A program made the translations under genes and the position numbers. Under the pieces are notes generated by a model, which worked only from the letters and a program-made list of their open reading frames with translations, was not told the origin of the DNA and ran no database searches. Of a stretch of 64,000 bases of DNA, positions 12,433 through 24,478 are shown piece by piece. Position 1 is the stretch's first letter. Every line of letters starts with the position of its first letter. The stretch is from Symbiodinium kawagutii (taxonomy: Eukaryota > Sar > Dinophyceae > Suessiales > Symbiodiniaceae), in the NCBI GenBank assembly GCA_009767595.1, contig VSDK01018633.1:62001-126000 (forward strand), in the 5' to 3' direction.

Positions 12433-12999
12433 AGTGATGGGAAGGAAAACAATTCGAGAGCTGCCCATGGTAGTATCAACTCGGATCATCTGGCACACAT
12501 TCACTTCCAATTGGGCCCCAGTACTTGAGTTCAACCCCTGGTAGAAATCAACACTTGCAGCCACGGTGTCATACCGGAGTCGACTTCGAATAATCATTGG
12601 CTAGGAAAGCTAGAAAGCTAGAAACTATTGACCACTAATGTAAAGGTAGGATTAATCAATCCCCCCCCCCAGTTAATCAAACCCCTCCTCATCCCCAGAC
12701 CCTGGTCCTTACTAAAGTCAATTAGGTGCTCATTTCACCCCCAAATAAGATAAGTTCACCCAAAAATCCCCCCTAGTTAATCAAACCCCTCTGGACCCCT
12801 AAATTTTTGGTTTATGTTTTTAAATTAGTTTTAAATCAGTTTTAAATAAAACCCTTATTAATCTAGGTACTTTTCATGGCTAGTGGGCTTAGATTTCCCG
12901 AAAAGTCTATGTGTTTTTTATTACCCGCCTTTTAAAATCTATTTTTAAAAAAATTAAGGGTACCCCCCACAGGAACCCACCTAGTTAATCAATAATAAA

Positions 13000-13175
13000 A
13001 CCATTGAAATCAATAAACAAAATTGAAATCAATTTAAAACCATTGAAATCAATTTAAAAACAATTGAAATCAATTTAAAAACAATTGAAATCAATTAAAA
13101 AACAATTGACATCAGTTTAAAAACAATTGAAATCAATGAACAACACAATTGAAATCAATAATGAAACAATTTAAA
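13000..13175. repeat. Minisatellite, unit of about 22 bp (ATTGAAATCAATTTAAAAAC)
   Basis: About eight imperfect copies of ATTGAAATCAAT plus a poly-A spacer. Each unit contains a short palindrome (ATTG...CAAT). It follows a C-rich and A-rich stretch at 12660-12990. Confidence 0.8.
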
Positions 13176-13610
13176 CCAATGAGGGTGCGTTTATTTGGGG
13201 TTGTCACTTTTGGACACCTATGGTCAGACCTTGTCGACCTTGTCGACCTTGAGGGGGGGGTGTTTGATTAATCCGGGGTATGCATTATTCACCATTAGCC
13301 AGTATGAATATTAGTCAACGAATATCAGCCATTGTCAATCAATTTGAACCATCAATGACCATAGTTAAGATCATTCACCACAAACCCTCATCAACGCTTC
13401 AGCGCCCTCAAACTCCAGGCTACAGCGACGGTGTGTCAGGATGGTGCGGGGTATTTGATGAACCAATCGCTGATCAACTCACGGGTCGCGTACCTCTCGT
13501 GTGGCGTGTTCTTTCACAAAAAAAATGGCGCGCCAGTCCTGAAAGGGCAGTGATGAAGCAGGTTGACGTAGAGTACCACTTCCACTTACTTGGGTTTCTC
13601 CACGAGTGAT

Positions 13611-13672
13611 GTGGGTATTTCTGAAATTGGGGGACCCTTCAAATCAGCCATTCTTCATTTGAAACAGTGCCA
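13611..13672. mobile_element. Family A left-half fragment
   Basis: GTATTTCTGAAATTGGGGGAC resembles the left arm. The right half is absent and the fragment runs into a GATGAT array. Confidence 0.35.
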
Positions 13673-13675
13673 GAG

Positions 13676-13676
<1 letters not shown>

Positions 13677-13738
<62 letters not shown>

Positions 13739-13967
13739 CGATGATGATGATTCATGATGATTCATGATGATTCATGATGATTCATGATGATTCATGATGA
13801 TTCATGATGATTCATGATGATTCATGATGATTCATGATGATTCATGATGATTCATGATGATTCATGGTGATTCATGATGATTCATGATGATTCACGATGA
13901 TTCATGATGATTCATGATGATTCATGATGATTCATGATGACTCATGATGATTCATGATGATTCAGGC
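13677..13967. repeat. Trinucleotide array running into a 10-bp satellite (TTCATGATGA)
   Basis: An ATG/GAT trinucleotide run (13678-13750) passes directly into about 21 tandem copies of TTCATGATGA (13751-13960). Few copies carry substitutions (for example at 13861, 13891 and 13941). It ends abruptly at a GC-rich patch. Confidence 0.9.
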
Positions 13968-13984
13968 TCCCCGATTTTGAGCAC

Positions 13985-14130
13985 GGCTCGGTTTGTCCGT
14001 AAAATGACGATGGGGTGGTTGAGGGTTTATGGACCCTCCACTGCGCCCTGGATTCTCCGACTGGCACACTGGTCGCGGGTGAACCATTCCTGGTCATTGC
14101 GAACCATCTGACGACAGATAGAACCGCAGT
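13985..14130. CDS. Candidate exon island, strand unresolved
   Basis: GC-rich patch. Plus reads GLWTLHCALDSPTGTLVAG up to a donor (GTGAAC). Minus reads DQCASRRIQGAVEG after an acceptor. Neither is decisive. Confidence 0.2.
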
Positions 14131-14660
14131 GATCAATCATTATTTGCCCAGGATCAACCATGATTTACCACTTTTAAACACCATTGACCATGATAAAGCA
14201 CAATTATGAATCATAGTGATTGATCAAGCCTTACTTGATCATCATTTACCATAAACCACCACCACACATACCACTAGATACCACTAGTCAGCAGGATTCA
14301 TCAGTGTCAATGGTCACCCCCAATAAATATATAATTGGCATTGACCTCTTCACCCAGATCAACCCTCATTGAAGCATGATGAACCACCATAACCGCTAAT
14401 TAACCAATATTGCTCCATAATTCACTTGATAGATTTTGATAATGTTGAAAGACACGTACCCAGTTCTCCCCAGCAATCAATCTGTTCGGTCTGGACGCCG
14501 GGCACCTTGGAGATGTATGAAATGCATCACTTTGTGGCTTAGAATCCACTTTTTGTGGGTGGTTTCTACCATAGGGCGAGAGCCCACAAGTTCGAAGCAG
14601 GGCCCCAGCTCCTGGGACTCACTTCACTTTATACCAAGGAAAATTATGCATTATTTTAAA

Positions 14661-14771
14661 TATGATGGTTTCTCAAAATAGGGGACCCCAAAAAATGGTA
14701 GGTTTATCACTACTATAAACGATTAATAGTGGATGATTTGGGGGCACCCCTATTTTGAGAAACACCCATAT
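14661..14771. mobile_element. Family A element
   Basis: Left arm ATGGTTTCTCAAAATAGGGG, right arm CCCTATTTTGAGAAACACCC, with the canonical core TATCACTACTATAAACG. Confidence 0.85.
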
Positions 14772-15963
14772 CCCTCGGGTATGGTAATGTATAGTATTGT
14801 CACCCCCGAAGTTTTCAATGATTCAGATGGCACCACAGACCTGTGACTTGGGGGTGAAACGTCTCCCTTGGCCTTTGAACTTAGGTTCGTTGCTACCAGG
14901 CAAGCTGGTAGAACCAACCATAACTGCTAAAGATCTCAACCAATGGATCTAACCGGGGGAGCCTTACAAACCGGACCCATGGTACCTGTTCGCCTCCCTT
15001 TTTTGGTCGCACCTTTGTCACGAGAGCTTTCTTCGAGAAATCATCGCAGCAGTTTGGAGGATTTTTGCAACGAGATAGATTACAAAGCACTGATGGAAAT
15101 TGATTGAATGATAAGCATATATAAGCATCAACATGGTAAACGGGCCAAAAGTGCCATGATGAACAACGAAGAATGGAAATCCTGGCGTGAAACCAGCGGG
15201 TGAGTATAAACAGGAATGTGATATGAACAGTATGTAGAAAACAGCTCACAACCTGTTCATACCAGATTTTGCGCCAAGACGATTCAGATTTCATCACTGC
15301 GCTGTACATGAGGTAGCATTGCCTGAAGGGCCAACCTTGGGCCTTGGAACCACCAAGTTTGATATGTTCAAAATGGAAAACACGTTTGGTCTTCAGTTGT
15401 GGCCTAAGTAGGCCGTGGACCACACAGTCTTATCATTTCGTTGACTGTTGCTTCGACGGCATTCCCTTGGACAAGCACATTGTGGTCTCACCACTGCTGC
15501 GACTGCAAAGCCATAATCATCCTTTTTCCTCTCAAGGGCAAAGCCCTTGACCTTTTAACAAATCTGCCTCTGCCATAGGTGGCAGGCTTTGCAAAGGGGA
15601 GCACTGGAACATCCGTGGAGATACGTGTACGAGATCCAATCAATCATTCATCATTTACGACCGAATCGCAAGGTATCGATTTGGTGGAACTAGCGCTGGT
15701 TTGTGTAAGCGTTAATAGGCAAACCATGTTCCATCCCCATGTCTTGCCATTTCGGGAAAGCTTGGCCAATCTCAAAACGGTTGCTGATAGCCTGCTTCTA
15801 GCGTCTCATGGTTGATCACGAACATCATTGTATATAGAGTTGGGCAAGATATTGCCGCGCAGGATTTCTATCGGTTGCAATTAGAAGACAATTTTCGAAA
15901 AACGACGACGGCAACCACGATCACGACAACGATCGCAATAACAGCAACAGCAACAGCAACAGC

Positions 15964-16003
<40 letters not shown>

Positions 16004-16707
16004 GCGACAACAGCAGCAACAACAACCACAAGAAGAACAAACATGTTTCGAAGAATAAAGTAACAAGACCAACACAACGAACACAACAAAAAAAATAGCA
16101 AAAAGAGCAGCAAACATGACAACACAACGGCAGTAGAAACGAACATGTTTCCAAGTTTGCTTACGTATGAATCACAAGCAGTGTTCTAAGGAGCCAAGGA
16201 AACAGCAAACCAACCAAACAAACAATGTTGCTGTTGTTATTATTATTGTTGCTGTTTCTGTGGTTGTTGTTGGATATCAAATCTGTTTTGTGGACCAGCA
16301 GGCAACCCACCACACACACAACCGACTAAGCAATCATCGCCACCACCTATATTGTCCACAAAAGTCTTCAGGAAACCTATCACTGTTCACAATGGACAAG
16401 GGTTGAACAGTCTAGCATCAGACACTACCTGCCTCTGATCAAAATCATTGTCACTCGTGGGGAGCGATTGGGGATGTTGATTCATGTTCCCAATGAGCTA
16501 GGTCGAAAAAGTCACCTGGAACTAGCCATGGATGACAATGACACCGTGGATTTTGACACCACGGTTGATTCATGTTCCCAAAATCCTTACCTGGTTTGAA
16601 ACCATGGATGCTGATGCTTCTCCATCTCCGATGTATCGCTGCTCGACAGCACTCGAGTCACGCTTTGTGACAGACCTTCCAGGCTTTCCTTCAGGTTTCA
16701 AGAGTAT
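14772..16707. other. No supported gene
   Basis: Apart from the CAA-rich repeat the stretch shows only low-quality chance frames, including a minus frame of 176 codons (14893-15423) with no domain and unbiased codon use. Confidence 0.4.
15900..16062. repeat. CAA/CAG-rich trinucleotide repeat
   Basis: An imperfect (AAC)n with AGC and GAC interruptions. Frames reading poly-Thr, poly-Val or poly-Cys here are artefacts. Confidence 0.85.
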
Positions 16708-16913
16708 TCAAACATTATGATCCTTCAAGACAGATCCTTCGGGATAACATTCCATCTCTGGATGCGTCTTTCCAGACGCATCTGCATCCAAGTGGACGTG
16801 TTTAAACGCTGACAGCATTTGCCGCGGCCGCTTTGAAGAGGGGGATCCAGTGGACACGCCGCAGAGGTTTATGTCGTCAGGATGTGCACCACTGAGCACC
16901 ACTTTGTTTGTGC
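16708..16913 (-). CDS. WD40 gene, candidate exon 24 (possibly terminal)
   Basis: Begins after ACCAAGAAG with two bases completing the previous codon, then reads TNKVVLSGAHPDDINLCGV and runs open to a stop at 16708. KVVLSG resembles VVVLSG of exon 9, as expected for equivalent beta-strands of different blades. A donor (GTCCAC) inside the frame could end it earlier, so the C-terminal half is uncertain. Confidence 0.35.
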
Positions 16914-17955
16914 CTTCTTGGTTCTTTGGATTGGATGATCAAGCGAGCTTTGACTAATTATCTTGAATCTAATTCTGGTTGCTCAAGCGAAGTTATCATC
17001 AACAGTCTGTTGAGAAAGATTGAACATCATAACATCATCGAGACCATGAGAAATCATGATTGACTATCATTGACCACGGCCAAACCATTAACCATTAGTT
17101 TATCATTCTCATGATGCGGTGCTAAACTGTCAATAATGATTGAATGATGATTGACCATGGTAGACTCACAAGTATGTTTAAGCATGGCCAATGATTGATG
17201 ATATGATCATCTTAATCCAGCATTCATTTTGATTATATATCCACTGTCAATAGTGAGTCTTGATTATTACAGGAGCTAGTAATTACAAACTATACATCAC
17301 TATCAACCATTCTTTGGATACGTATTCACAATCATCACAATGCATTGAAAAAGCTGATATGATATAACCACTACTTGTGATATGCTTATGAACTCTTTGC
17401 CCTTGCTCGTTCATATCTTTAATTAACCACAATTACCAGTTATTGTTAATAGTACTCAAGACTAGTTAACCAGTATTGGTTACGTATGAACTAGTATCAT
17501 GGAAAAAGTCGATATGATGTAACGAGTATAGTATGACCATTACTGGTTCACCATCCCTGCCATTATCGCTGAGCATCATCATTATTATCACAATTAGTTG
17601 CCTTATCAATATAAGTAAACATCATTACCAGTAATTTTCTACAGCCAGCACTGGATAGCCACTGTTTCCAATATCATATTAATCATCAGTTACTTGTGAA
17701 CCATCATAATGATAATCAACCATTCTTGCCATGATTGGTTAACCATTATTTCCACTATCCTTATTGCTGACCACTATGAAATCCATATTCGTCATCATGC
17801 ACTACTATACACGTCAAACCATCAAACTTCCCAAGATTCACCAAGCATTCTTATTCTTATCAACTTCGGAAAAGCATAAAAACACCTAACTCAAAACACC
17901 CGAAGTTTCTGGCCGTGTAGGCGCGGTGGACCCGTGGACCCTCAACGGCGGCGGC

Positions 17956-18001
17956 CATCTGAGTCACAGCCGAGCCGCGGCTCTAGGCCGAAGACCAGCT
18001 C
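17956..18001 (-). CDS. WD40 gene, candidate exon 23
   Basis: After CCCTAAG the frame reads ELVFGLEPRLGCDSD and stops being open soon after. A GC donor after GATG would join it in phase to exon 24 (SDG/TNKVV). It lies in a very GC-rich patch. The plus strand is also open here (AVDPWTLNGGGHLSHS), so the strand is not certain. Confidence 0.3.
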
Positions 18002-18734
18002 CTTAGGGCATTTCACTGGGGCTGCTTCTGCCGGTGGCATCCAAACCATGGGTACATGACCAACCAGCGGCTGGTAGGGCCCCCGGGCCCCCTGGTTGTT
18101 ATATCACCAGTAACCAGAGGGTAGTTACTTTACCCTCCCTGGAAGTCAAACATCACAGGACTTCGAAAAGCTTTTTCTTCCAGCGATGTCCAACTTACAG
18201 GTTGGTGAGTGCAATGGTACCATGCCGACAGTGCCAAGTGAACAAGTTTATAAAGTATATAGTTTGCAACGTAAGTAATAGTATTGGTTACAATACTAGT
18301 AGAATAGTGAACAACTATGCTGAAGTTAGAAATCGTGAGCTATATTCAATTTCTGACCAGTGAAGAATTTCTTAGTGATTGTTATACAATAGAGTCAATA
18401 TGTACCATCTGTATATTATTGATTGAGCATCTAGAATGATTTGTAAGTCCCCGCCATGTATCAACCATATGAATAAATAGAATTTAGCTCCTTTTTTGAG
18501 TTTTGCTATCAATCCATGAATGATTTGTGAAACAAATATGGTCAAAATCATGCCTACCTCAGGGATGATTTTCTAACTAGGATCGATTTATCATGTCTCG
18601 CTCCTGATTTGTTTAATGCAGTTTGTGTTTTTCTTGATGATCTGTGGACCGGTTCAGTTGTTCAAAGATTTCCTCGTTGAATGCTGAGCAATGAAGGCGA
18701 CTCTGTGAATCCTCCAACCATCCGACTGTCAATG

Positions 18735-18778
18735 GGGAAAATAAAACATGTCAATGAAACCACCAACTAGCAGTTGTT
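18735..18778. mobile_element. Family C right-end fragment
   Basis: GGGGAAAATAAAACATGTC followed by AAACCACCAACTAG matches the right third of family C. Confidence 0.4.
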
Positions 18779-18933
18779 TCACCATGATTGTTGGTTATTC
18801 TCCCCTAGTACTAACCAAGCCTCAATTAGTCATAGATGGAAACCACCAATCATGACCATTGACAATGGTTCTAGATTATCATAACAATTGGTTGCTATCC
18901 AACCATTGACTAATTCATAAACCATTGACTAAG

Positions 18934-19008
18934 TGGTTGGTGGTTTTGATCCCTATGAAAAACATTAGTCAAACAACCATTTGATGTCAATCAAACCACC
19001 AACCAGCC
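18934..19008. mobile_element. Family C element, shortened
   Basis: Left arm GGTTGGTGGTTTTGATCCC, then CTATGAAAAACATTAGTCAA, and right arm CAAACCACCAACCAG. It is shorter than the copy at 27322 and its right arm is a nearly exact inverse of the left. Confidence 0.6.
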
Positions 19009-19096
19009 TGACATTTTAGGTTATCATCATAACATATGGTTAATGTATAGACCATTGACTAATTCTGGTTCCTAAGCATCAAAATAATTCCCCCAC

Positions 19097-19176
19097 GCAT
19101 TTTTTTCCGAGCATCAGCGAGGTGACTGGGCCAAAGTTCGTATCCAACGTCTTCAGTTTCTCGCCTCGTGCCGTGG
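19097..19176 (-). CDS. WD40 gene, candidate exon 22
   Basis: 80 nt between the acceptor ATATCCCAG and a GT donor. It reads KLKTLDTNFGPVTSLMLGKK; the stretch T-L-D-x-x-F-G-P-V-T-S-L is the d-strand-to-a-strand passage between two WD40 blades. The first two bases complete a codon begun at the end of exon 21. Confidence 0.45.
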
Positions 19177-19727
19177 CTGGGATATAGCCATAGTAACAAG
19201 GTACACAACTGGTGGTTCCACCAGTTTTTCCTATGGTTTCCCAGGGTTTCTCTAATACGGCAGGGTGATTTTCCATTGCCATGTTAGTTTACCAGAGTGT
19301 AAGGAGGTTGGATACATAAGCGTGGTGGTCCCAAAAGTACCCAGCTACTATCGGTAGCTATAATGAAGTACCAATACAGGCAACCAGCTTGCTACAAAGT
19401 ATCTGGCTTACTTTTCAAGAACAGGATATTTGTCCACAAGTAACCAGTTACTCATTGCCAGGTAAACCTGTGCATCCTTTTAACCACGGCAAAGATCCTT
19501 AAGTCACCAGGATCTTAGCAGCGGGGATGCACATCCAAGCAGCGCAATTTCTTTGCCCTCTTGGAGCGTTATTATGCGCAGTGGTGGAGCCAGCTGTTAG
19601 TGGTTGGTGAAATGATTGATCAGAGCTTTAGTTGTGATAACAAGCACTGATCCATCAGCATATCATGGTGCTGGTTCTACCCAGCGAGGCCAAGACGCTA
19701 GAACCACCCGTTCGTGCTCCGAGGCAC

Positions 19728-19845
19728 CTTGAACGCTGAAGATGTGGACATAGCCGGTCAAGGTGCCAGCAGCCAATTTCAATCCGTTGTAGTTCCAGGC
19801 AAAATCCTCAGGCCGCACAAGGCTTGGCACTGCAAGCGTGGACAG
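19728..19845 (-). CDS. WD40 gene, candidate exon 21 (clear blade)
   Basis: 118 nt after TGCTAG, ending at a GT donor (CAAG/GTGCCT). It encodes one nearly complete WD40 blade: RPEDFAWNYNGLKLAAGTL followed by GYVHIFSV, i.e. F-x-W-N-x-N-G-x-x-L-A-A-G-x-x-x-G-x-V-x-I-F-x-V. The third codon positions are GC-biased compared with the flanks. This is among the strongest exon calls in the window. Confidence 0.7.
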
Positions 19846-20549
19846 CTAGCAGCTGGGTGCCCATGGTAAACCAGCTGGAAGAAAAATACAACTTCAGCAA
19901 CTGTTGAAGAATTGAAACCTATCTTCCCCATCGGAGGAGAGCAACCGCAATAAGCAGCAACCAGCGGTTGGATTGACTCTACTGGGAATCATGGGGGGTG
20001 GACAATGGCGTATAGCAAATAGTTTACCAATCTTCTTTCTGTTTATTATGGCAAAGCGTTGCTAAAATATAGCTTATAGTAAACAGTGGCTTGACAATTC
20101 ACCAGGATTCGGAATGGCTAATGATTGTTGATGGTTACCCAATGGCTAAATAGCGGGTAGTAATGATCCATGGCTAATCAGCAAAAACTTCCACCTTTCT
20201 TTGCTTGGGGGCTATGCTACCTTTTGGTTGAAATCATCTGAATCACTGCGCGACGCGGAAACGTTTTAGCATGGTTCTCATGGTTCTTACATTGGAGCAT
20301 GTCATGCACAAGGGGAGCAGCACCTTACAGCTCCTGATCGAGGATTCAACTGGCTGTATTCTGGGCGATTACGATCAAAAAGCACCACCAACTGTAGCAA
20401 CTGTGGTGGGATGTGTTGTTTTAACAGTCAACAACCCGATTTTGTCCAAGTCGGGCCACTTCCTCTGCTTAGATATCCCGATTGTTGGGATCACAACCTG
20501 ACGCTCCACCAAATACGGCCTACCATCAACTGTGAATCATAACTGGCCA

Positions 20550-20610
20550 AATGTGGGTGTTTCTTGAGAAAGGGGATGCCCCAAATGGGTGGTTTGGGAG
20601 TGCCCCAATA
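20550..20610. mobile_element. Family A fragment or compressed copy
   Basis: GGGTGTTTCTTGAGAAAGGGG and a following GGGAGTGCCCC resemble family A termini with most of the core missing. Confidence 0.35.
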
Positions 20611-20900
20611 GCTATACATAAATATATGTAGATGTATAAATATCTGTATATATATGCAGATATGCATCACATGTGTTTGTGTGTGTGTGTTGTCTTTGTC
20701 TCACATCTATGTATTCACATGACATGTGAAGACATGTTATGACATGTACCCATATACAAAAGTGCGTGTGTGTGCATATACATGTTTGATGATTTTACAG
20801 AATACAAGATAATATATATATATATATATGTATGTTTGTATGAATCCTCTACATATCAACTATAAATGCATATGAATGTATATGGATGGATCTTATGTCA
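20611..20900. repeat. TA/TG-rich low-complexity stretch
   Basis: Contains TATATATATATATATGTATG, GTGTGTGTGT and repeated ACATGT words; no gene. Confidence 0.6.
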
Positions 20901-21492
20901 ATGTGTACATTTCAAAAAAGAAAGTCATGTTGGACATGTCTCGCCGTATATAGCATGGTGGCAACACCAACAATGGCCAAAAATACTGTTGAATGATGGC
21001 TAATGATTTGTTCTTACAGTGGTTACCCTGGGGTCCTATCACCATGAAAACAATGGTTGATCATTTTTTGTAGATTAAACCCCTTACTTAAACAATGGTT
21101 GTTCTGATAAAATCATTAGAGCAATAGCTGTTGGAATCCCATTGGTTAACGATGGTGAATGATGGTGAGTGATGTTGAATGATGGTTGATGATGGCTGAT
21201 GATGCTCAAGTCTCACAATGGTCAATCAAGAAGACAGCCAATCATGACATATTTTCATGTTAGAGCTTGTGGGCCAATTTTCGACGGCAATGCAAAATCA
21301 CTTCAAGGTTCGTCTGTTGCAGAGTGGTGCCTCGTAGCGATAAGTTGCTTAAGATTCGGCATTGAAGTTTGATCTACCATTGCCTTGGTACCCTAGTTAA
21401 AACCCTGGTTTCCAAGCACATCCAGCCCTGTCATCCAGCCCTGTTTTCCAGCCCCAGTGGTTCCAACACCAAAGAACCGCAACTGCACCAAC

Positions 21493-21530
21493 CTTCTCCG
21501 ATTTCCAGGCCATCTTTCCTTTGAGCTTGG
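21493..21530 (-). CDS. WD40 gene, candidate exon 20
   Basis: 38 nt between the acceptor CACTGGCAG and a GTTGGT donor, reading KLKGKMAWKSEK, a short basic linker. Phases match exon 19 (GC donor) and exon 21. A longer frame stays open past the donor, so the end is uncertain. Confidence 0.3.
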
Positions 21531-21784
21531 CTGCCAGTGCAGGGACTCATCGGGACCCGCTGATTTCCGACACGCCCATAGGATGCAAGTCATTCGGTAC
21601 TGATCTACAACTGACAGAGTCCTCCTGGTACAGGTTATAATTGGTTCATGCTTAAGGGTTGATGCTGGTGAATTAATGTCGTTAATTCTGGTTAATTGTT
21701 GATGATGGTTTTTAATGGTTCAGGACTGATGGTTCATGATGCTTGATGGATGATGGTGCTTCAACTGTTCCGCAGCATCGCGGC

Positions 21785-21899
21785 CATCGTTGGCGATGAT
21801 CTTCATGGTGCGATCCCAACCACGATTGGTTGGGTGGACCCCTGGGTGCATGACATGTCTGACATGCCACCAGCGTGAACGGTTCAGATCAGTCAGAAA
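21785..21899 (-). CDS. WD40 gene, candidate exon 19
   Basis: Reads FLTDLNRSRWWHVRHVM, then HPGVHPTNRGWDRTMKIIA. The second part fits the b-c strands of a blade (HPTNRGWDRTMKI). It begins in phase 0 after GGAACTGAAG, matching the GTGAGC donor of exon 18. The plus strand is also open (AAIVGDDLHGAIPTTIGW), but GC at third positions favours minus. Confidence 0.5.
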
Positions 21900-22164
21900 C
21901 TTCAGTTCCATAGATTCCATAGCTGCTGATGTTTGTAATCACCTACTCAGAACTGGTGAGAATCAAAGCATGACCCAAAAGCAGCGAGTCACGAACCAAT
22001 CATCAGGCATGATCGGCCAGTACTAATTGTTCTGTTTCGCGCTGAATATTGGTAGTCGACCACCATTCACCATCTCCTAACCGTCACCATCAATTGTCCT
22101 GCAGTTCTGGGGCAAGCCTCCTGAAACATAGGTTGAACATGGGTTGAACATCATCCATGCTCAC

Positions 22165-22268
22165 CTCCGCAGCACTTCGCCGGCCTCGTTGAGCGTTGAA
22201 GACTTGAAAGGCGGTGCCCATGCTGGAGGAGAACGCCACAAAGGAACCCACGGGGCTCCAGGCAATGC
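22165..22268 (-). CDS. WD40 gene, candidate exon 18 (clear blade)
   Basis: 104 nt from the acceptor AGCGCTCAG to the donor GTGAGC. It encodes IAWSPVGSFVAFSSSMG followed by TAFQVFNAQRG, a textbook WD40 blade (I-x-W-S-P-x-G-x-F-V-A-F-S-S). Both splice sites are canonical. Confidence 0.7.
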
Positions 22269-22329
22269 CTGAGCGCTTCGATGTTGAGATCATGGTGGTG
22301 AATAGCTGTTGAGTAGCTCTAAATACTTG

Positions 22330-22470
22330 GTCAAAGCTTGGTAAATGCTTGGCAAATGTTCGGTAAATGCTTGGTTAATGATGATGAATCGCTGCCTAAT
22401 CGCTGTTAAGTAGCTGTCAATACTTGGCAAATGCATGCAAATGCATGGTAAATGCTTGGCTAACAGCTGT
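22330..22470. repeat. Degenerate repeat, about 12-bp unit (GCTTGGTAAAT)
   Basis: Repeated TGCTTGGTAAA/TGCTTGGCAAA words alternate with AAATGCATG variants, all inside an intron of the WD40 gene. Confidence 0.6.
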
Positions 22471-22550
22471 TGACTAGCTAAGATTGGCTGCTATCATGGC
22501 TAACATCATGGCCAAATGATTGGCTAATGTTGGTTAATTGGCTGCCTAGC

Positions 22551-22616
22551 TGCTTGGTTAATGCTTGGTTCATGCTTGGTTCATGCTTGGTTCATGCTTG
22601 GTTCATGCTTGGTTGG
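22551..22616. repeat. 12-bp tandem repeat (TGCTTGGTTCAT)
   Basis: About five near-perfect copies within an intron. A plus frame here (LGSCLVHAWFM) is a by-product. Confidence 0.85.
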
Positions 22617-22939
22617 TGATGATGAAGATCTGGTTATTGGCTGCTTCACTAGTTATGATTGTTGTTGGTTGGTTTTAATCTGGGAAAATCGACCAATTGG
22701 AAAGCCAGCTGTTTTTAAACACCGGCTGGTCCGGAACAGGGTTTCTGTTCGTAGACGTTCCTAGAAAAATAGGCTTCAGTGGCATCCCCAATAGCAGGAG
22801 CGCTTAACAGACTCTTTTGTACCACAACCTCCTGGAACTGTCCAGGACCTCGCTCCAGGAACTTGTACCTTAACCTTCCACAGCCCTGATCTGCCAACTG
22901 TGTTGGAACCTGCCGGAACTTTCCAGAACCTGCGCACAC

Positions 22940-23095
22940 CGGAGCCTATCTGGGCGGCCACATTGGCCAACACGATTGGGGAAAAACATGTCTGGCTCAG
23001 CTGTTTGAGCAGCTCATCAGCGATGGGGGGCCAGCTGAGGCGGCGAATCTTTCGAGCCGCTATGCATTGACAGGCTGCGTCCAACTCCATCCCAG
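22940..23095 (-). CDS. WD40 gene, candidate exon 17 (helical insert)
   Basis: 156 nt after ATCAAGCAG, ending at a GT donor. It encodes MELDAACQCIAARKIRRLSW, PPIADELLKQLSQTC and SPIVLANVAAQIGS, mostly helix-forming and unlike a blade. It joins in phase to exon 18 (QIGSG/IAWSP), so it would form a helical insertion between two blades. Confidence 0.5.
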
Positions 23096-23384
23096 CTGCT
23101 TGATATGCTTCATGTTGATGGCCAAAGTTCACAAAGGTCAAGGTTGGTGACTTTTTGTGATGAACAATGGTGAATTGATCTCTACTCTTCCAGTTCACAA
23201 CTTTAATAATAGGTAACCATCCTTCCTCGGGGATCCCTGGTTACATACAACAAAGAGGTAACTGGAAGCTGCAGGGGATGATTAATCGATGGTGAAATGC
23301 CAGCCCATTTGTGGTCACATGTTGAAGCCTATGCAAGATGGCCTGCACCAGTCAATGGTTGACCAAGAGACTTGCAATGGAGTC

Positions 23385-23470
23385 CTGCATTCCTTAGCCG
23401 GTCCATGGTTGCGCACGGCGCAAGGCGCGAACGCAACGCGCGGGACTGGGACGGGTCAACACGCTGGTTG
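23385..23470. CDS. Candidate exon island, unresolved
   Basis: GC-rich patch with alternating GCGC words. The minus strand has an acceptor followed by SRALRSRLAP and a GTGCGC donor; plus is open too. No domain is seen. Confidence 0.15.
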
Positions 23471-23709
23471 ATCATTACCGATGACAAGCCTCAGGCCTTT
23501 GGTTAGCTGTATATGAAGCGCTACCCGGCCCGGGTGGGGCTCAATTTCTGTTTAAACAGCAAAGTCATTTTGAGATAGATCTGTGTAGATTTGCACGGGG
23601 AAAGTCGGTGCGTGCTGGTGGTAAATGATAGATTCATAGCTGTATATCTGGTAGAAAAACGAATTCATGCCTTTGGGCGTTGGGTTCTGGGATTGTACTC
23701 TGAACTATA

Positions 23710-23822
23710 TGCTATGGGTCAAAACCCTGTACCCCTGGTTCCCCTCTCATTAACCGTTGTTTTCCTCATCATTGTTGGGATTATCCCGCATTAGTTGGTT
23801 GACTAGCATTGACCCATAGCCA
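23710..23822. mobile_element. Family B element
   Basis: Left end GCTATGGGTCAAAACCCTG, right end ATTGACCCATAGCCA; the left end lacks only the first bases. The core has CATTAACCGTTGTTTTCC and a TTGGTTGACTAG segment. Confidence 0.85.
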
Positions 23823-24431
23823 TATCTTCTGCTTTCTTTTGGAATAGCTGGTTGGGTCCTGGTGTCTATGATTTAAGTTTGTTTACTCTATCCCAGCCAC
23901 AAAGCTTGGGTATTTCTCTCGTGCTTAGTAGTAGTCCACCATGGTTGGTACTGCCTTGGAATGGTACCATGGCTAACGGTGGTTGATCATCGCAGATCCA
24001 GTTGTGTTGTGTCCATCCGCAATCCATTTCAATAGCTTGTACAACTACCATCAAACATGGGGGATTGACAATGATTGACGCAAGCATTTACCAGCTATTT
24101 ACGATTATATACCAACTCAATGGCGCATATAAGTACCATCAAATCATGAGGCGCTGCGCTGTTACCCCCATCTCACAAGCGGTCAACCTGGCTTCGGCTC
24201 CATTTTTTTGCCATGAACCATGGTTCACCAGTCATGAACCATGGAAATGACCATCATTCGGTCTCAGTAGCCACGTTTAAACACCATGTCTTTAGCGGTG
24301 CTTAGCCAATCATGTGGTAAGATCTATTCTGCCATGTTCAAGCACCATGTATTGTAACAGAATTCATCAGATCCTTATCACAAGTTGGTGCACACTTGTT
24401 TCTGGTGCATAATTGAACACCATTGTTTGAA

Positions 24432-24478
24432 ACTGGTTGGTGGTTTCAACCCCGACAAAAAAAATCAGTCAACCATGG
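24432..24478. mobile_element. Family C left-end fragment
   Basis: CTGGTTGGTGGTTTCAACCC followed by a poly-A stretch and AATCAGTCAACCATGG; the right end is missing. Confidence 0.4.

Noticed and set aside
14893..15423. 176-codon minus frame
   Set aside because: Composition rich in W, C, F and H with no codon bias or motif; typical of chance in AT-leaning DNA.
22561..22764. Plus frame LGSCLVHAWFM repeats
   Set aside because: Product of the 12-bp TGCTTGGTTCAT repeat.
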